Counted from the first letter of the stretch, positions 28,507 through 37,483 are shown. The stretch is DNA of 64,000 bases from Mycobacteroides abscessus ATCC 19977 (GCF_000069185.1 NC_010397.1:4030001-4094000), one strand, 5' to 3'. The notes: generated by a model not told the origin, from the letters alone. Numbers and translations: made by a program.

Positions 28507-28576
28507 GGCGCGCCCCCACTCACCGCACGGCGCGCCCCACTCACCGCACGGCGCGCCCCACTCACCGCACGGCGCG
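28507..28576. repeat. Three tandem 21-22 bp repeats between convergent genes
   Basis: Three copies of GGCGCGCCCCACTCACCGCAC (28507-28528 with one extra C, 28529-28549, 28550-28570) plus a partial fourth (GGCGCG). They fill most of the gap between the ends of the Rv0495c-like and Mca-like genes. They do not form an obvious terminator stem. Copy number is a candidate strain marker. Confidence 0.85.
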
Positions 28577-28589
28577 AGCATGCTCGCGG

Positions 28590-29462
28590 CTAGAGGCCGG
28601 CGAAGAGGTCGGTCTCCGGGGCCTTGGTCGCGACGCGACTGTGCGCGAGCTCGAACTTTTCGGTGGGCCAAAGGTGCTGCCGCCAGGTCCATGGCACCAG
28701 GAAGAACGGCCCGTTGGGGTCCACTTGCGACGCGTGTGCCCGCAATGCCCTGTCCCGAACGCAGAAGTAGTCTCCGCACGCAACCAGGGTCGTTGCACGC
28801 CGGCTGCCTACCCGTCGCGTCAGCATGCTCGAGACCCGCACCCAGCCGGGCACCGTCACGTCGCCCAACCGCTGATCCGTGGATGCCGCGGCGGCGGATT
28901 GACGCCGCGGCATCCGGCTGACGATTCGTTCGGCCCGGCCCGCGAACCGCACCATGCGCGGTGTCACCCGGACTATCTCGTGAAAGTAATAGAGCTTGGC
29001 CACGTCGGGGCAGGCCCCATAGGCCGCGACAGCCATCTGATGACAGCGGATGTGATCGGGGTGTGGATAGCCGCCGCATTCGTTATAGGTGACCATCACA
29101 TGCGGCCGAAACTGCTCGATCACCGCCGTAAGGCATGCCACCGATTCGGCCAGCGGCACAAGCGCGAAGCCATCCGCCGGCAGCAGACCAGGATCCAGCT
29201 GCAGGCCGGAGTCCGTGAAACCCAGCCAATGGTGCTCGACACCAAGGGTTTTCGCGGCAAGCGCCATTTCCTGACGGCGCACCTGGCGCAGGTTCTCCTG
29301 AACGCCGGCCCGGTTCATCGCCGGGTTGAGAATGTCCCCACGCTCACCGCCGGTGGCTGTTACGACGAGAACCTGGTGCCCCTCGGCCGCATACTTGGCC
29401 AGGGTCGCGGCACCACGGCTCGACTCGTCGTCGGGGTGGGCGTGCACCGCCATCAACCGCAT
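28590..29462 (-). CDS. Mca-like mycothiol S-conjugate amidase (PIG-L family)
   Basis: A 290-residue zinc-dependent amidase of the LmbE/PIG-L family. Zinc ligand motifs are HAHPDDES at the N-terminus and HPDHIRCH at about residues 133-140. The N-terminus MAVHAHPDDESSRGAATLAKY and C-terminal WPTEKFELAHS are those of Mca rather than MshB. Mca cleaves mycothiol conjugates for detoxification. In M. tuberculosis mca lies elsewhere (Rv1082), so this may be an extra copy. It is the first gene of the accessory island, 51 bases downstream of the SRPBCC gene on the same strand. Confidence 0.85.
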   Translation of the reverse strand: MRLMAVHAHPDDESSRGAATLAKYAAEGHQVLVVTATGGERGDILNPAMNRAGVQENLRQVRRQEMALAAKTLGVEHHWLGFTDSGLQLDPGLLPADGFALVPLAESVACLTAVIEQFRPHVMVTYNECGGYPHPDHIRCHQMAVAAYGACPDVAKLYYFHEIVRVTPRMVRFAGRAERIVSRMPRRQSAAAASTDQRLGDVTVPGWVRVSSMLTRRVGSRRATTLVACGDYFCVRDRALRAHASQVDPNGPFFLVPWTWRQHLWPTEKFELAHSRVATKAPETDLFAGL

Positions 29463-29513
29463 GTTGTCAGTGGAACACAGCCCGCCCTGCCTGTACTGCC
29501 CGGCCGGGCAGTC

Positions 29514-30059
29514 TCAACCGGTGCGCTGTGGCCCGCGCACCGGCAGCTCGCGGGCCAACCCGCCGAGCCCAAACCAGAACACCGGCTGAAGCACGGCGGC
29601 GACCGGCCGAATCAGGAACCGCGAACCCGGGATGTTCGTCAGGTACCGCGGCGCGCAGGCCAGCGTCCAGTCGACGGTTGCCTTGCCGGGTTCGGGTTCC
29701 GGCACCACCCGGTATTCCTCGCACCAGGACCCGAACACCGGCAAGGTGGCATCTAGCGCCGTGTATCGCATGACGCGGGGAGCATCGAAATGAATGATCT
29801 GCTCGTGCTGGGCGAACACCATCCAGGAGTGGATGTACATCTGAAAGTCCCGGACGGTGCCCGGGGTGGGCGTGATGTCCAGCGGATACCGGCAACCCCA
29901 GACCGACGGCAACCACGACCACATCCGGTCGCCGGACACCACTCGCCAGACATCCTCGGGTGGGGCGTCGAAGGTGCGGCGAACTCGGGTCACAAACGGC
30001 GCCGTCGCGAAGAAGTCCTCGACCCCGTCCGCCGCAATGGGCACTGCGTCAAACCGCAT
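29514..30059 (-). CDS. SRPBCC-fold protein, paired with FMO (copy 1)
   Basis: A 181-residue START/Bet v 1-like (SRPBCC) protein: an N-terminal strand-helix segment (TRVRRTFDAPPEDVWRVVSGDRMWSWLPSVWG), a central sheet (VMRYTALDATLPVFGSW, WCEEYRVVPEPEPGKATVDWTL) and a hydrophobic C-terminal helix (FLIRPVAAVLQPVFWFGLGGL). It probably binds a hydrophobic ligand. It overlaps the FMO gene upstream by 11 bases, so translation is coupled. Two paralogs occur next to the other FMOs of the island. Confidence 0.8.
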   Translation of the reverse strand: MRFDAVPIAADGVEDFFATAPFVTRVRRTFDAPPEDVWRVVSGDRMWSWLPSVWGCRYPLDITPTPGTVRDFQMYIHSWMVFAQHEQIIHFDAPRVMRYTALDATLPVFGSWCEEYRVVPEPEPGKATVDWTLACAPRYLTNIPGSRFLIRPVAAVLQPVFWFGLGGLARELPVRGPQRTG

Positions 30060-31629
30060 GTTCGATCTCCTTCACCGGGCTGCTGATGCGCTTGAATTCG
30101 TATGCGGTCGATGGGAATTGGACACTGCGCCGGTAAGACTGCAACACCGTCCACGGCCGCACGTAGGGCGTATCGCCCTGCGAATTGATGAAATAGCTGT
30201 TGGATCCGGCGCAGTTCACGGTGAAGTACCGGTTCAGGTTCGCGCCGCTGCGGGAGATGCTGGCCTGAAAATCGTCGAGGGCCTCCTGCGTCACCTCAAC
30301 CCAGGTCGCTCTCCTGGCACGGGCCAGTTTGAGTACCGCTTCGATATGGCGCATCGAGTTCTCGAGGATGTAGTGAAAGCTGGTGCCCGTCCACGAATAC
30401 GGGCCCACGAGCATAAACCTGTTGGGCAGCCCAGGAACCGACGTACTCTGATATGCCTGCAGACCGTTGTCGCGATAGAACTCGGCCAGGTCGAATCCCT
30501 TGGTGCCCAATACCGTCCCCACTCGGTAGGTCTCGGGATCGGAGAACATCTCGTAGCCGGTGGCCAGCACCAGCACGTCAATCGGCCGCTCCGTCCCCGC
30601 CCTGTCCACGATGCCGGTCGGGGTAATCCGTTCGATACCGTTCGACACCAGCGTCACATTCGCCCGGTTAAAGGTGGGGAGGTAATCGGCACCCAGCGTG
30701 CCGCGGGTGCATCCCGCTCCGAACCGCGGCCGCAGCTGCTGCCGCACCTCCGGGTCTTTCACCTTGTATCGCAGCCATCCGAGATACGCCCACAACGCCA
30801 CCCGATCGAAAATTGCTCCGCCCGCACGGAAAAGCGGCTTGGGCGTGTAGATCAGCACGCGTAGGCCAAGTTCGATCCCGGCCAAGGCGATTCCATTCAG
30901 GGCATTGGCGAACCGGCGCCGCGACAACAACCGCTGCAATGGCCGCGGCAGCCGGAAGTCGGGTTTAGGGAAGTACCACTGCGGGGTCCGCTGATACACG
31001 TCCAGGTGTTCCACCTCGCCGGCGATGGCCGGAGCGATCTGCACGGTGGAGCTGCCGACACCGACGATCCCGACGCGCTTACCACGCATGTCCACGTCGT
31101 GTTGCCACCGGGACGGTACCTGGACCGGACCGGCGAAGGTGTCCAAACCCGGAATGTCCGGCGCCGTACGAGGATTGATGTAGGCGCCGATCGCACTGAT
31201 CAAGAACCTCGACGAGATGACCTCGCCGCCTGTGGTGTGCAGCCGCCAACTGTGGTTGTCTTCGTCGAATACCTCACGCTGAACACATGTCCCGAACCGA
31301 GCATGCGCACGCAGCCCGTGTTCGGCCACCAAATCCAAGGCGTACTGCTGTATCTCAGCTCCACTGGCGAAGAACCGCTGCCAGTCCCCCTTCGGGGCGA
31401 ACGTGAATTGGTAGGCCACCACCGGAATGTCCGCACCGACGCCCGGATAGGTGTTGCGCAACCAGGTGCCACCGAAATCCTCGTCCCGATCAATGATGAC
31501 GAAGTCTTTGATACCGATCTCAAGCAGCTTGATGGCCGCGCAGATGCCGCCCAGCCCGGCGCCGATGATCGCCACCTCGTAATCAGGTTCGTCGGGCAAT
31601 CCCATGGCTGTCTCCATGGTTCTTTTCAC
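30049..31629 (-). CDS. Flavin monooxygenase, Baeyer-Villiger/FMO type (copy 1)
   Basis: A 526-residue FAD/NADPH monooxygenase. It has the FAD motif IIGAGLGG (about 21-28) and a second Rossmann motif IVGVGSSTVQ (about 189-198), plus the FAD segment FGGTWLRNTYPGVGAD. The Baeyer-Villiger fingerprint FxGxxxHxxxW appears as FAGPVQVPSRW, with Val171 in place of the His. GTG 31629 has AAGGA seven bases upstream. It precedes the SRPBCC gene and is transcribed away from a methyltransferase gene; the shared element at 31728-31763 lies upstream. Substrate unknown; ketone or sulfur oxygenation is inferred from family. Confidence 0.9.
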   Translation of the reverse strand: MKRTMETAMGLPDEPDYEVAIIGAGLGGICAAIKLLEIGIKDFVIIDRDEDFGGTWLRNTYPGVGADIPVVAYQFTFAPKGDWQRFFASGAEIQQYALDLVAEHGLRAHARFGTCVQREVFDEDNHSWRLHTTGGEVISSRFLISAIGAYINPRTAPDIPGLDTFAGPVQVPSRWQHDVDMRGKRVGIVGVGSSTVQIAPAIAGEVEHLDVYQRTPQWYFPKPDFRLPRPLQRLLSRRRFANALNGIALAGIELGLRVLIYTPKPLFRAGGAIFDRVALWAYLGWLRYKVKDPEVRQQLRPRFGAGCTRGTLGADYLPTFNRANVTLVSNGIERITPTGIVDRAGTERPIDVLVLATGYEMFSDPETYRVGTVLGTKGFDLAEFYRDNGLQAYQSTSVPGLPNRFMLVGPYSWTGTSFHYILENSMRHIEAVLKLARARRATWVEVTQEALDDFQASISRSGANLNRYFTVNCAGSNSYFINSQGDTPYVRPWTVLQSYRRSVQFPSTAYEFKRISSPVKEIEHAV

Positions 31630-31727
31630 GGCACATTCCTTCCATTCCTTGCGGGGTATCTCGCCGAACGTCCCGGCTGCCCACGCATCGCGCGCGACGA
31701 CCCACCCAACCGGACAAGTGGAGAATA

Positions 31728-31763
31728 TTTAATAGACTGACACGCCATTCACTAAATAGCAAG
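31728..31763 (-). promoter_or_regulatory. Conserved 36-nt element upstream of FMO operon (copy A)
   Basis: Matches the element at 59884-59919 at 31 of 36 positions, with a core GACTGACA-GCCATTCACTAAA. Both copies lie upstream of minus-strand operons with FMO genes and in the same orientation. On the gene strand TATTAAAT could be a -10 region. It sits in the 251-base gap between FMO and the divergent methyltransferase, so may serve both. Confidence 0.7.
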
Positions 31764-31880
31764 ATGGTTGCGGCGGTCCATACTGCGAAAACCGCTCCAT
31801 CACGGACCTATGCGTGACCTTAAGTATCCAGTACTATCCGTTCCACAAACTCGCTCGATCGACGTTGACCGGGAGGCATC

Positions 31881-32657
31881 GTGGGCATGCTGCACCATCC
31901 GACACTGGCTGATTCGCTGATCGATCCGGCCCGGATCGATCACCCCCCGCGGCGTGATCACGGCTATCTCGACGTCCTGGGCCCCGAAAGCGATGAACCG
32001 GTGTCCGTTGCCAACCGGTTCATGCAGAGCCCGCTATTGGCGGCGATCTACGAGCGTGCCTGGCGGCCGATGTTCACCCGCGGGTTCAGCTATGGCGGAA
32101 AGAGCACTCTCAAAGCCCATACCGCGCTGATGGACGAGATAGCCGGTCGCGGCGATCACAAGATCCTTGATGTCGCATGCGGTCCCGGCCTGTACACCCG
32201 CGAGCTGGCGGCGCAGCTCGGCACGGCCGGCGTGTGTATTGGGCTGGATTTGTCCGGGCCGATGCTGCGGCGCGCGGTGCGCGACAACTCGGCGGAACGG
32301 GTCGATTACATCCGCGGTAGCGCGCACTCGTTGCCCTTCGCCGACGCCACCTTCGACACGGTGGTGTGCCTCGCCGCGCTGTATCTGATCCCCGATCCCG
32401 AGCAAGCCGTCCGGGAACTATGCCGGGTGGCGGGGCCGGACGGTCAGATCGTCGTCTTCACGTCTCTGAGGACTCGGGCGGCGTCCCTGCCCGGTGTCAC
32501 CACGGCCATGCGCATCGGCGGCTTTCGTGCGTTTGGGCGCGACGAAGTCACCGGCTGGCTGCGCGCCCAGGGCTGGACCGATATCGACCAGACAGTCACC
32601 GGACAAGGTCAATTCATCCGGGCACGCCGCGCGGTCGCCCTCCGGGTGGCAACCTAG
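31881..32657 (+). CDS. Class I SAM-dependent methyltransferase
   Basis: A 258-residue methyltransferase of the UbiE/MenG-like small-molecule type. SAM motif I is ILDVACGPGLYTRELAAQLG (about residues 95-114), motif II GLDLSGPMLRRAV, motif III SLPFADATFDTVVC. An N-terminal segment of about 60 residues (NRFMQSPLLAAIYERAWRPMF) is typical of envelope lipid or quinone methyltransferases. The start is GTG 31881 with GGGAGG four bases upstream (ATG 31887 is an alternative). It is divergent from the FMO operon and ends 17 bases before the end of the EphD-like gene. Confidence 0.85.
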   Translation: MGMLHHPTLADSLIDPARIDHPPRRDHGYLDVLGPESDEPVSVANRFMQSPLLAAIYERAWRPMFTRGFSYGGKSTLKAHTALMDEIAGRGDHKILDVACGPGLYTRELAAQLGTAGVCIGLDLSGPMLRRAVRDNSAERVDYIRGSAHSLPFADATFDTVVCLAALYLIPDPEQAVRELCRVAGPDGQIVVFTSLRTRAASLPGVTTAMRIGGFRAFGRDEVTGWLRAQGWTDIDQTVTGQGQFIRARRAVALRVAT

Positions 32658-32674
32658 CGGCCCGACCGCCGCCG

Positions 32675-34495
32675 CTACTTCTTGTTCGGCACCAGCTTGA
32701 TCAGATCGGTCATGCCCGCCTTGGTGGCGAAGTAACGAGTCAGCCCGGGGGCCAGCCGATTGTTGAGGTATTGCAGTCGGGCCTCCGGGGTCACGGGTAC
32801 AACCTGCTTGTTCTTGCGCACCGCACCGACAATCTGGCGGGCGACCTTTTCCGGGCCGTAGCGGCGCATCGCGTAGGCCCTATCCCCGGCCTGCTGCATG
32901 CGCGCCTCTTCGTCGGCACTGACGCCCGAAATTTTAGTGGTGGCAACGATATTGGTGTGCACAACCCCGGGGCAGATGGTGGTGACGCCGATGTTGTGCG
33001 CGGCGAGATCGGCACGCAGGCAGTCGGAGAACATGAATACCGCCGACTTGCTCGTCGAATATGCGGTGAAGGCCTTCTGCGGGCTATACGCGGCCATGCT
33101 GGACAGATTGACGATGTGACCGCCGAGCCCGCGTTCGGCCATCTTGGCCCCAAATGCTCGGCTACCGTTCACCACTCCGAACAAGTTGGTCTCGATGACG
33201 CGCCGGAACTCTTCCGAGGGGGTGTCCAGAAATCCACCGGCAGCGCCGACCCCGGCGTTGTTCACCAGAACATCAGGCACACCATGACGTTTCACGACCT
33301 CCTCGGCGTGTGCGTTGACCGCCTCCTCGTCCGCGACGTTGAGCCGATAGGCGTGCGCCACCCCGCCCGATTGCTCGATGAGGGACACCGTTTCGTTAGC
33401 GCCATCCAGATTGACGTCGGAGAGCACCACCTCAGCACCCTGACGCGCGAATTCGAGCGCGGTTTCTCTACCGATGCCGCTACCGCCACCGGTGATGACC
33501 ACCAGCTGATCCTCAAACGGTCTGCGACTCTTGCCCATTTCTGCCCGCCGTAGCCCACGTCCGGGCTGGTTCCCCGATACCGCATCGATCAGTTCGGCTG
33601 TCGCGGCCGCGAGCACCTGCGGGTGGGAGAACGGCAGCCAGTGGCCGCCATCCAGCACACGCCGCCAGGTCTGTTGATTCCACTTGAGCTCGTCGTCATA
33701 GTTCGATTGCCGCACGGCGGGATCCCGGGTGCCGACGATGACCTGAACGGGCACCCGGGTATGCCGGTCCTGTGGATGCAGCATGGCCGGCAGTGCGTTC
33801 GCGCGGTATACGCGCAATGTCCTGGTGATATCGCTCATGAATGTCGACCCGAGGTGAATGTCCTCCACCGGCGCCCCCTCGGCAAGGGAGAGACCTGTGC
33901 GCCAACGTCTTTCATTCATCGTCAGCTTGAGCAGGACGTTCGGGATGACCGGAGTCATGGATCCGAACATGTAGAGCAGCGAGCCGATCTGGCCCAGCGC
34001 CAGTGCCAGGTTCTTGGGTGTCGGATTGCCGAACCGTGATCGCACCCACTTGCTCATGTGATGCGCGGAGGGGCCCGACACCGACGTGAATGAGGAAAAT
34101 CGGTGCTCCAGTTCGGGATCGCAGATCGCTTCCCACATCGCGACGCTGCCCCAGTCGTGCCCGAGCACATGCACCGGCTTATCCGGACTGACCGCATCGG
34201 CTACGGCAACGTAATCACTGGCCATCTCGGTGAGCCGAAAGTCACGGAAGCTCTTGGGGTTGGAACTCTTGCCCGCTCCGCGATTGTCAATCGCGACCAG
34301 TCTAAAGCGGTCCCGGAGCAGCGGCGCAACACCGTCCCATAGATGGTGCGAGTCGGGCCACCCGTGAACCAACAGGATGGTCTCGCCCTCGGGGTTGCCC
34401 TGCATGAAGTACGCGACGTCGATATCGCCGTTGCGCACCACATGCTCGGTCATACCGCCGTTCGTCACACCATCACGTTCGGTCGTGAGAGTCAT
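32675..34495 (-). CDS. EphD-like alpha/beta-hydrolase-SDR fusion
   Basis: A 606-residue two-domain protein. Residues about 15-300 are an alpha/beta hydrolase with the oxyanion motif HGWPDS and nucleophile region LGHDWGSVAMW (Asp nucleophile as in epoxide hydrolases). Residues about 320-600 are an SDR with TGGGSGIG, NNAG and YSTSK (catalytic Tyr and Lys). The same fusion is EphD (Rv2214c), linked to mycolic acid modification. It is the last gene of a seven-gene minus operon, 15 bases after the reductase. It would let one polypeptide hydrate an epoxide (or ester) and oxidise the product. Confidence 0.88.
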   Translation of the reverse strand: MTLTTERDGVTNGGMTEHVVRNGDIDVAYFMQGNPEGETILLVHGWPDSHHLWDGVAPLLRDRFRLVAIDNRGAGKSSNPKSFRDFRLTEMASDYVAVADAVSPDKPVHVLGHDWGSVAMWEAICDPELEHRFSSFTSVSGPSAHHMSKWVRSRFGNPTPKNLALALGQIGSLLYMFGSMTPVIPNVLLKLTMNERRWRTGLSLAEGAPVEDIHLGSTFMSDITRTLRVYRANALPAMLHPQDRHTRVPVQVIVGTRDPAVRQSNYDDELKWNQQTWRRVLDGGHWLPFSHPQVLAAATAELIDAVSGNQPGRGLRRAEMGKSRRPFEDQLVVITGGGSGIGRETALEFARQGAEVVLSDVNLDGANETVSLIEQSGGVAHAYRLNVADEEAVNAHAEEVVKRHGVPDVLVNNAGVGAAGGFLDTPSEEFRRVIETNLFGVVNGSRAFGAKMAERGLGGHIVNLSSMAAYSPQKAFTAYSTSKSAVFMFSDCLRADLAAHNIGVTTICPGVVHTNIVATTKISGVSADEEARMQQAGDRAYAMRRYGPEKVARQIVGAVRKNKQVVPVTPEARLQYLNNRLAPGLTRYFATKAGMTDLIKLVPNKK

Positions 34496-34510
34496 CCGTA
34501 TCTCCGTTTC

Positions 34511-35638
34511 TCAGATGTCCAATACCAAGCGCTCGCCGTCAGCCCGTGACACACACAGGAGCATCTGGCCTTCGGCGCGCTGAGTTTCCGTCAAAAGGCT
34601 GTCGCGGTGATCGGGACGGCCCGCGAGCACCTTGACCTTGCACGTGCCGCAGAAGCCCTGCCTACACGAGTGCGGTGTGCCGGGCCTGCTGGTGAGGACC
34701 GCTGCCAGGGCGCTCTGATCGGCGCCGACTTCCAACACGGGGCCCCCAATACCCAGCTGGACCTGGAACGGCACACCATGTTCGATAGGAGGAGCCGAAA
34801 ATCGTTCGAAATGCAGCTCGGCTCCATCACATTCGGCCACGGCATCACGAACGACGTTCAGCATGGGTGCAGGGCCACAGCAGTACACCGCAAGATCGGG
34901 ATGTAATGGCGGCAGCAGATCCGCCGGCGTGGGCAACCCGTCCTCATCGTCCGTACGGATGGTGATCCGGTCTCCATAACGGGCCAGCTCATCGCGGAAC
35001 GGAATGGACTCCCTACTGCGGCCGGTGTACGTCATCGTCCACGGCAGTCCCAACTCCGTCGCCACCGCCAACATCGGCAGAATCGGGGTGATACCGATAC
35101 CGCCTGCCACGAAATGGAACCGGCGCGTACCGGTATTCAGATGGCCGGTGGTGGCCAGCGGGAAGGCATTGCGCGGACCCTTGACGCCGAGCACATCACC
35201 GACGCTCACCCCGTCGTGCAGCTCAATCGATCCCCCATTACCGTTCGGTATGCGCCGCACCGCAATTCGGTAGCTAAACCGATCGCGCGGATCGCCACAG
35301 AGCGAGTACTGCCGGACGGCACCCGACGGCAGCGTCACATCCAGGTGCGCGCCCGGCCGCCATCGTGGTAACTCCCCACCGTCGTGCGCGCCGAGGGAAA
35401 GGGCGACGACATCCTGGTCGGCGGCCACCACCGACCGTTCCCGCACCGTCAGGTGGAGCGACCGGTCCACCCATTTGGGTGGCCGGACGGGGCCCAGTAG
35501 CGGACTCAGTCGCAGCACCGCGGGCAGTGTCTTCCCGAGAGCCGCGACAGCGGTCGGTCCCACGACGTCGAGAACCCTCATGCCCCAGGCGAGGGGATGA
35601 CGACCTGTCTGGGTCGCCATCGGGAGTGCGTGTGTCAT
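34511..35638 (-). CDS. Ferredoxin-fused flavin reductase (FNR plus 2Fe-2S)
   Basis: A 375-residue electron-transfer protein. An N-terminal segment is followed by FAD-binding and NAD(P)H-binding domains of the ferredoxin reductase superfamily (RQYSLCGDP, GGIGITPILPML, CCGPAPML) and a C-terminal plant-type 2Fe-2S ferredoxin with ligands in SCRQGFCGTC and LLCVS. Rv3230c, the reductase of the acyl desaturase DesA3, has the same layout, so it should deliver electrons to an iron-dependent oxygenase. Its ATG at 35638 overlaps the stop of the PF10118 gene (ATGA), which makes that protein the natural partner; no Rieske or P450 enzyme is nearby. Confidence 0.9.
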   Translation of the reverse strand: MTHALPMATQTGRHPLAWGMRVLDVVGPTAVAALGKTLPAVLRLSPLLGPVRPPKWVDRSLHLTVRERSVVAADQDVVALSLGAHDGGELPRWRPGAHLDVTLPSGAVRQYSLCGDPRDRFSYRIAVRRIPNGNGGSIELHDGVSVGDVLGVKGPRNAFPLATTGHLNTGTRRFHFVAGGIGITPILPMLAVATELGLPWTMTYTGRSRESIPFRDELARYGDRITIRTDDEDGLPTPADLLPPLHPDLAVYCCGPAPMLNVVRDAVAECDGAELHFERFSAPPIEHGVPFQVQLGIGGPVLEVGADQSALAAVLTSRPGTPHSCRQGFCGTCKVKVLAGRPDHRDSLLTETQRAEGQMLLCVSRADGERLVLDI

Positions 35639-36519
35639 GCCGCGGCCGCAGCCTTGGCCGCAGGAGATTTTGCCAAGTACGCAACCGCCTGCGCGGTATC
35701 GCCGATCGATTCCGGAGTGAATCCGGGCCGCAGAAAACTCCTGAAGCCCTCTCCCAGCACGCTCCACTTCAAGGTGGCGCCACGCTTCATCGCTCGGTTT
35801 GTCTCGCGCAGCCATCGGACCAAACTCATCTTCGGCACCCCGGGGTCGGCCCGCGCGAGCAGCCAGCTGAGCAAGATGAGCCCCACCGGGATGGTGGCGC
35901 AGGAACCGATGAAGTACGCCATCATCCGCGGGCGTCCGACTCCGACGTGCCGTGCAAGATCCCAGGCGACGCTGCGGTGTTCGACTTCCTCCGCCCCGTG
36001 CCAGCGGAACATGTCGGTGATCACCGGGTCGGCACCGTAATTCTCGAATTCGAAGTTGAGCAACCAATCGCCGGCGGTGGCGGTGAGATGCTCGATGCCC
36101 GCAATGATCGCGATGCCCTCGACCATTACGCGATACCGCAGCTTCGGCGGGAGACGATCCATCTGCTGTCTGAATGTGGCGAGCACGCGCTCGGTCAGCT
36201 CGTGTAGCGGTTGCGCGTCGATACCGTGCTGGCTGAAGTACTCCAGCAGTGCCTTGTCGTGCGTATCGGAATGTAGCTGTTCCTGACCGATGAAGCCGAT
36301 GACCTCTTCACGCAGCTTGTCGTCTCTGATGTGCGGTAGCGCCCGGCCGAATACTTCGACGAAGAACAGCTCGCCGGCCGGCAGCATGAAGTTGAGCGCC
36401 GATAACGCGTGGGAGGCTACCGGCTCGCCAGGGATCCATTGCAGTGGAGAATCCGAGAAGTCGAATCTGACATTGCGGGCGTGCAGTGCCACCTCGCCGA
36501 TGGCTGCGGTGTCATTCAT
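35635..36519 (-). CDS. PF10118 'metal-dependent hydrolase', possible di-iron oxygenase
   Basis: A 294-residue helical protein of the family annotated as metal-dependent hydrolase (PF10118). Ligand-like residues are spaced as in ferritin-like di-iron proteins: Glu50 (LPAGELFFVEVF), Glu80 and His83 (GQEQLHSDTH), Glu143 (AGIEHLTA), and His174, Glu178 and His181 (WHGAEEVEH). The HxxxExxH spacing matches AurF. AGGAGGT lies upstream of ATG 36519, which is preferred over a start 15 codons further up. Coupled to the 2Fe-2S reductase, so a redox role is likely. A second member at 40002-40855 has the same ligand pattern but is frameshifted. Confidence 0.82.
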   Translation of the reverse strand: MNDTAAIGEVALHARNVRFDFSDSPLQWIPGEPVASHALSALNFMLPAGELFFVEVFGRALPHIRDDKLREEVIGFIGQEQLHSDTHDKALLEYFSQHGIDAQPLHELTERVLATFRQQMDRLPPKLRYRVMVEGIAIIAGIEHLTATAGDWLLNFEFENYGADPVITDMFRWHGAEEVEHRSVAWDLARHVGVGRPRMMAYFIGSCATIPVGLILLSWLLARADPGVPKMSLVRWLRETNRAMKRGATLKWSVLGEGFRSFLRPGFTPESIGDTAQAVAYLAKSPAAKAAAAA

Positions 36520-36523
36520 CTGG

Positions 36524-37477
36524 TTACCTCCTCGCCGCCGTGGGCTTTCGATCCTCCTCGACACCGCCTTGGCGCGAGAGCAGGTTCAGATCGTCGAGCT
36601 TGCCGAGTGCCCAGGCACCCCAGCGCTCGGCACGTTCGATCGAGAACGCCTGTGTCGTCCGACGGTTGATTCCTGGTGCGACCCGGCCGAGGACATATCC
36701 CAGCCACGCCTCGGTACGCACCGGAACCACGGCGAGGTCGTACCGCACCGCACGGGTAACAGCACGCGCCACCAAGTCCGGGCTCATCGGAGAGAACGGC
36801 AAGTGGGCGGCGAACTCCTGTGCCCGGCGCATGATTTCCTTGCCACGCTGGACCATTTCTTGATCGACCCCAACGGTTATCCCGTTGAGCCCGATGTTGG
36901 TGTTGATAAACCCGGGGCAAATGGCACTGACCCCAACACCTTTGGGCCCCAGCTCGAGCCTCAAACATTCGGTGAGCATCTTCACCCCGGCCTTCGACAC
37001 CGAATACGGCGCCATCACCGCCGTCGGCGTAAACGCGGCAGCCGAAGCGATATTGACGATATGCCCACTACCGCGTTCGACCATCTGCTCACCGAACACC
37101 CGGCACCCATGCACCACCCCCATGAGGTTCACCGAGAGCAAGCGATCCCAGTCGGCCGGCGTGAGTTTCAGGAATGGTCCACCCAGCGCGATTCCGGCGT
37201 TGTTCACCAGCACATCGGCCACACCGTGATCGGCGAGCACATCCCGGGCGAAGGTCTCCCACTGATCCGGGTCCGTGACATCCAACTGCACTGCCGAGGC
37301 GGTGTTGCCGTCGGCCTGGATCATCGCCGTCGTGGCATGCGCAGAGTCGAGATCCATATCGGAGACCACCACGTGGGCACCGCGTTTGGCGAACCTTATG
37401 GCCGTGGCCCTACCGATACCGCTGCCCGCCCCAGTCACCACGACAAGTTGGGGTTGGAGCTGATTGAGTTTCACCAT
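36524..37477 (-). CDS. Short-chain dehydrogenase/reductase (SDR tandem copy 1)
   Basis: A 317-residue classical SDR. It has TGAGSGIG at the N-terminus, NNAG in the middle and the YxxxK pair in APYSVSKAGV; the Asp in DMDLD favours NAD(H). A C-terminal extension of about 60 residues (RRTTQAFSIERAERWG...) is shared with its neighbour. It is nearly identical to the next gene over about 330 bases, evidence of gene conversion. It lies four bases before the PF10118 gene. The substrate is presumably a hydrophobic alcohol or ketone, in line with the adjacent FMO. Confidence 0.9.
   Translation of the reverse strand: MVKLNQLQPQLVVVTGAGSGIGRATAIRFAKRGAHVVVSDMDLDSAHATTAMIQADGNTASAVQLDVTDPDQWETFARDVLADHGVADVLVNNAGIALGGPFLKLTPADWDRLLSVNLMGVVHGCRVFGEQMVERGSGHIVNIASAAAFTPTAVMAPYSVSKAGVKMLTECLRLELGPKGVGVSAICPGFINTNIGLNGITVGVDQEMVQRGKEIMRRAQEFAAHLPFSPMSPDLVARAVTRAVRYDLAVVPVRTEAWLGYVLGRVAPGINRRTTQAFSIERAERWGAWALGKLDDLNLLSRQGGVEEDRKPTAARR
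36891..37216. repeat. Gene-conversion tract, copy 1
   Basis: Identical to 37821-38146 except for one base (37199), with 308 consecutive identical bases. It spans the middle of the SDR coding region. Sequence on both sides drops to ordinary paralog divergence, apart from a second 59-base identical tract at 37368-37426. Confidence 0.92.
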
Positions 37478-37483
37478 GATCGC

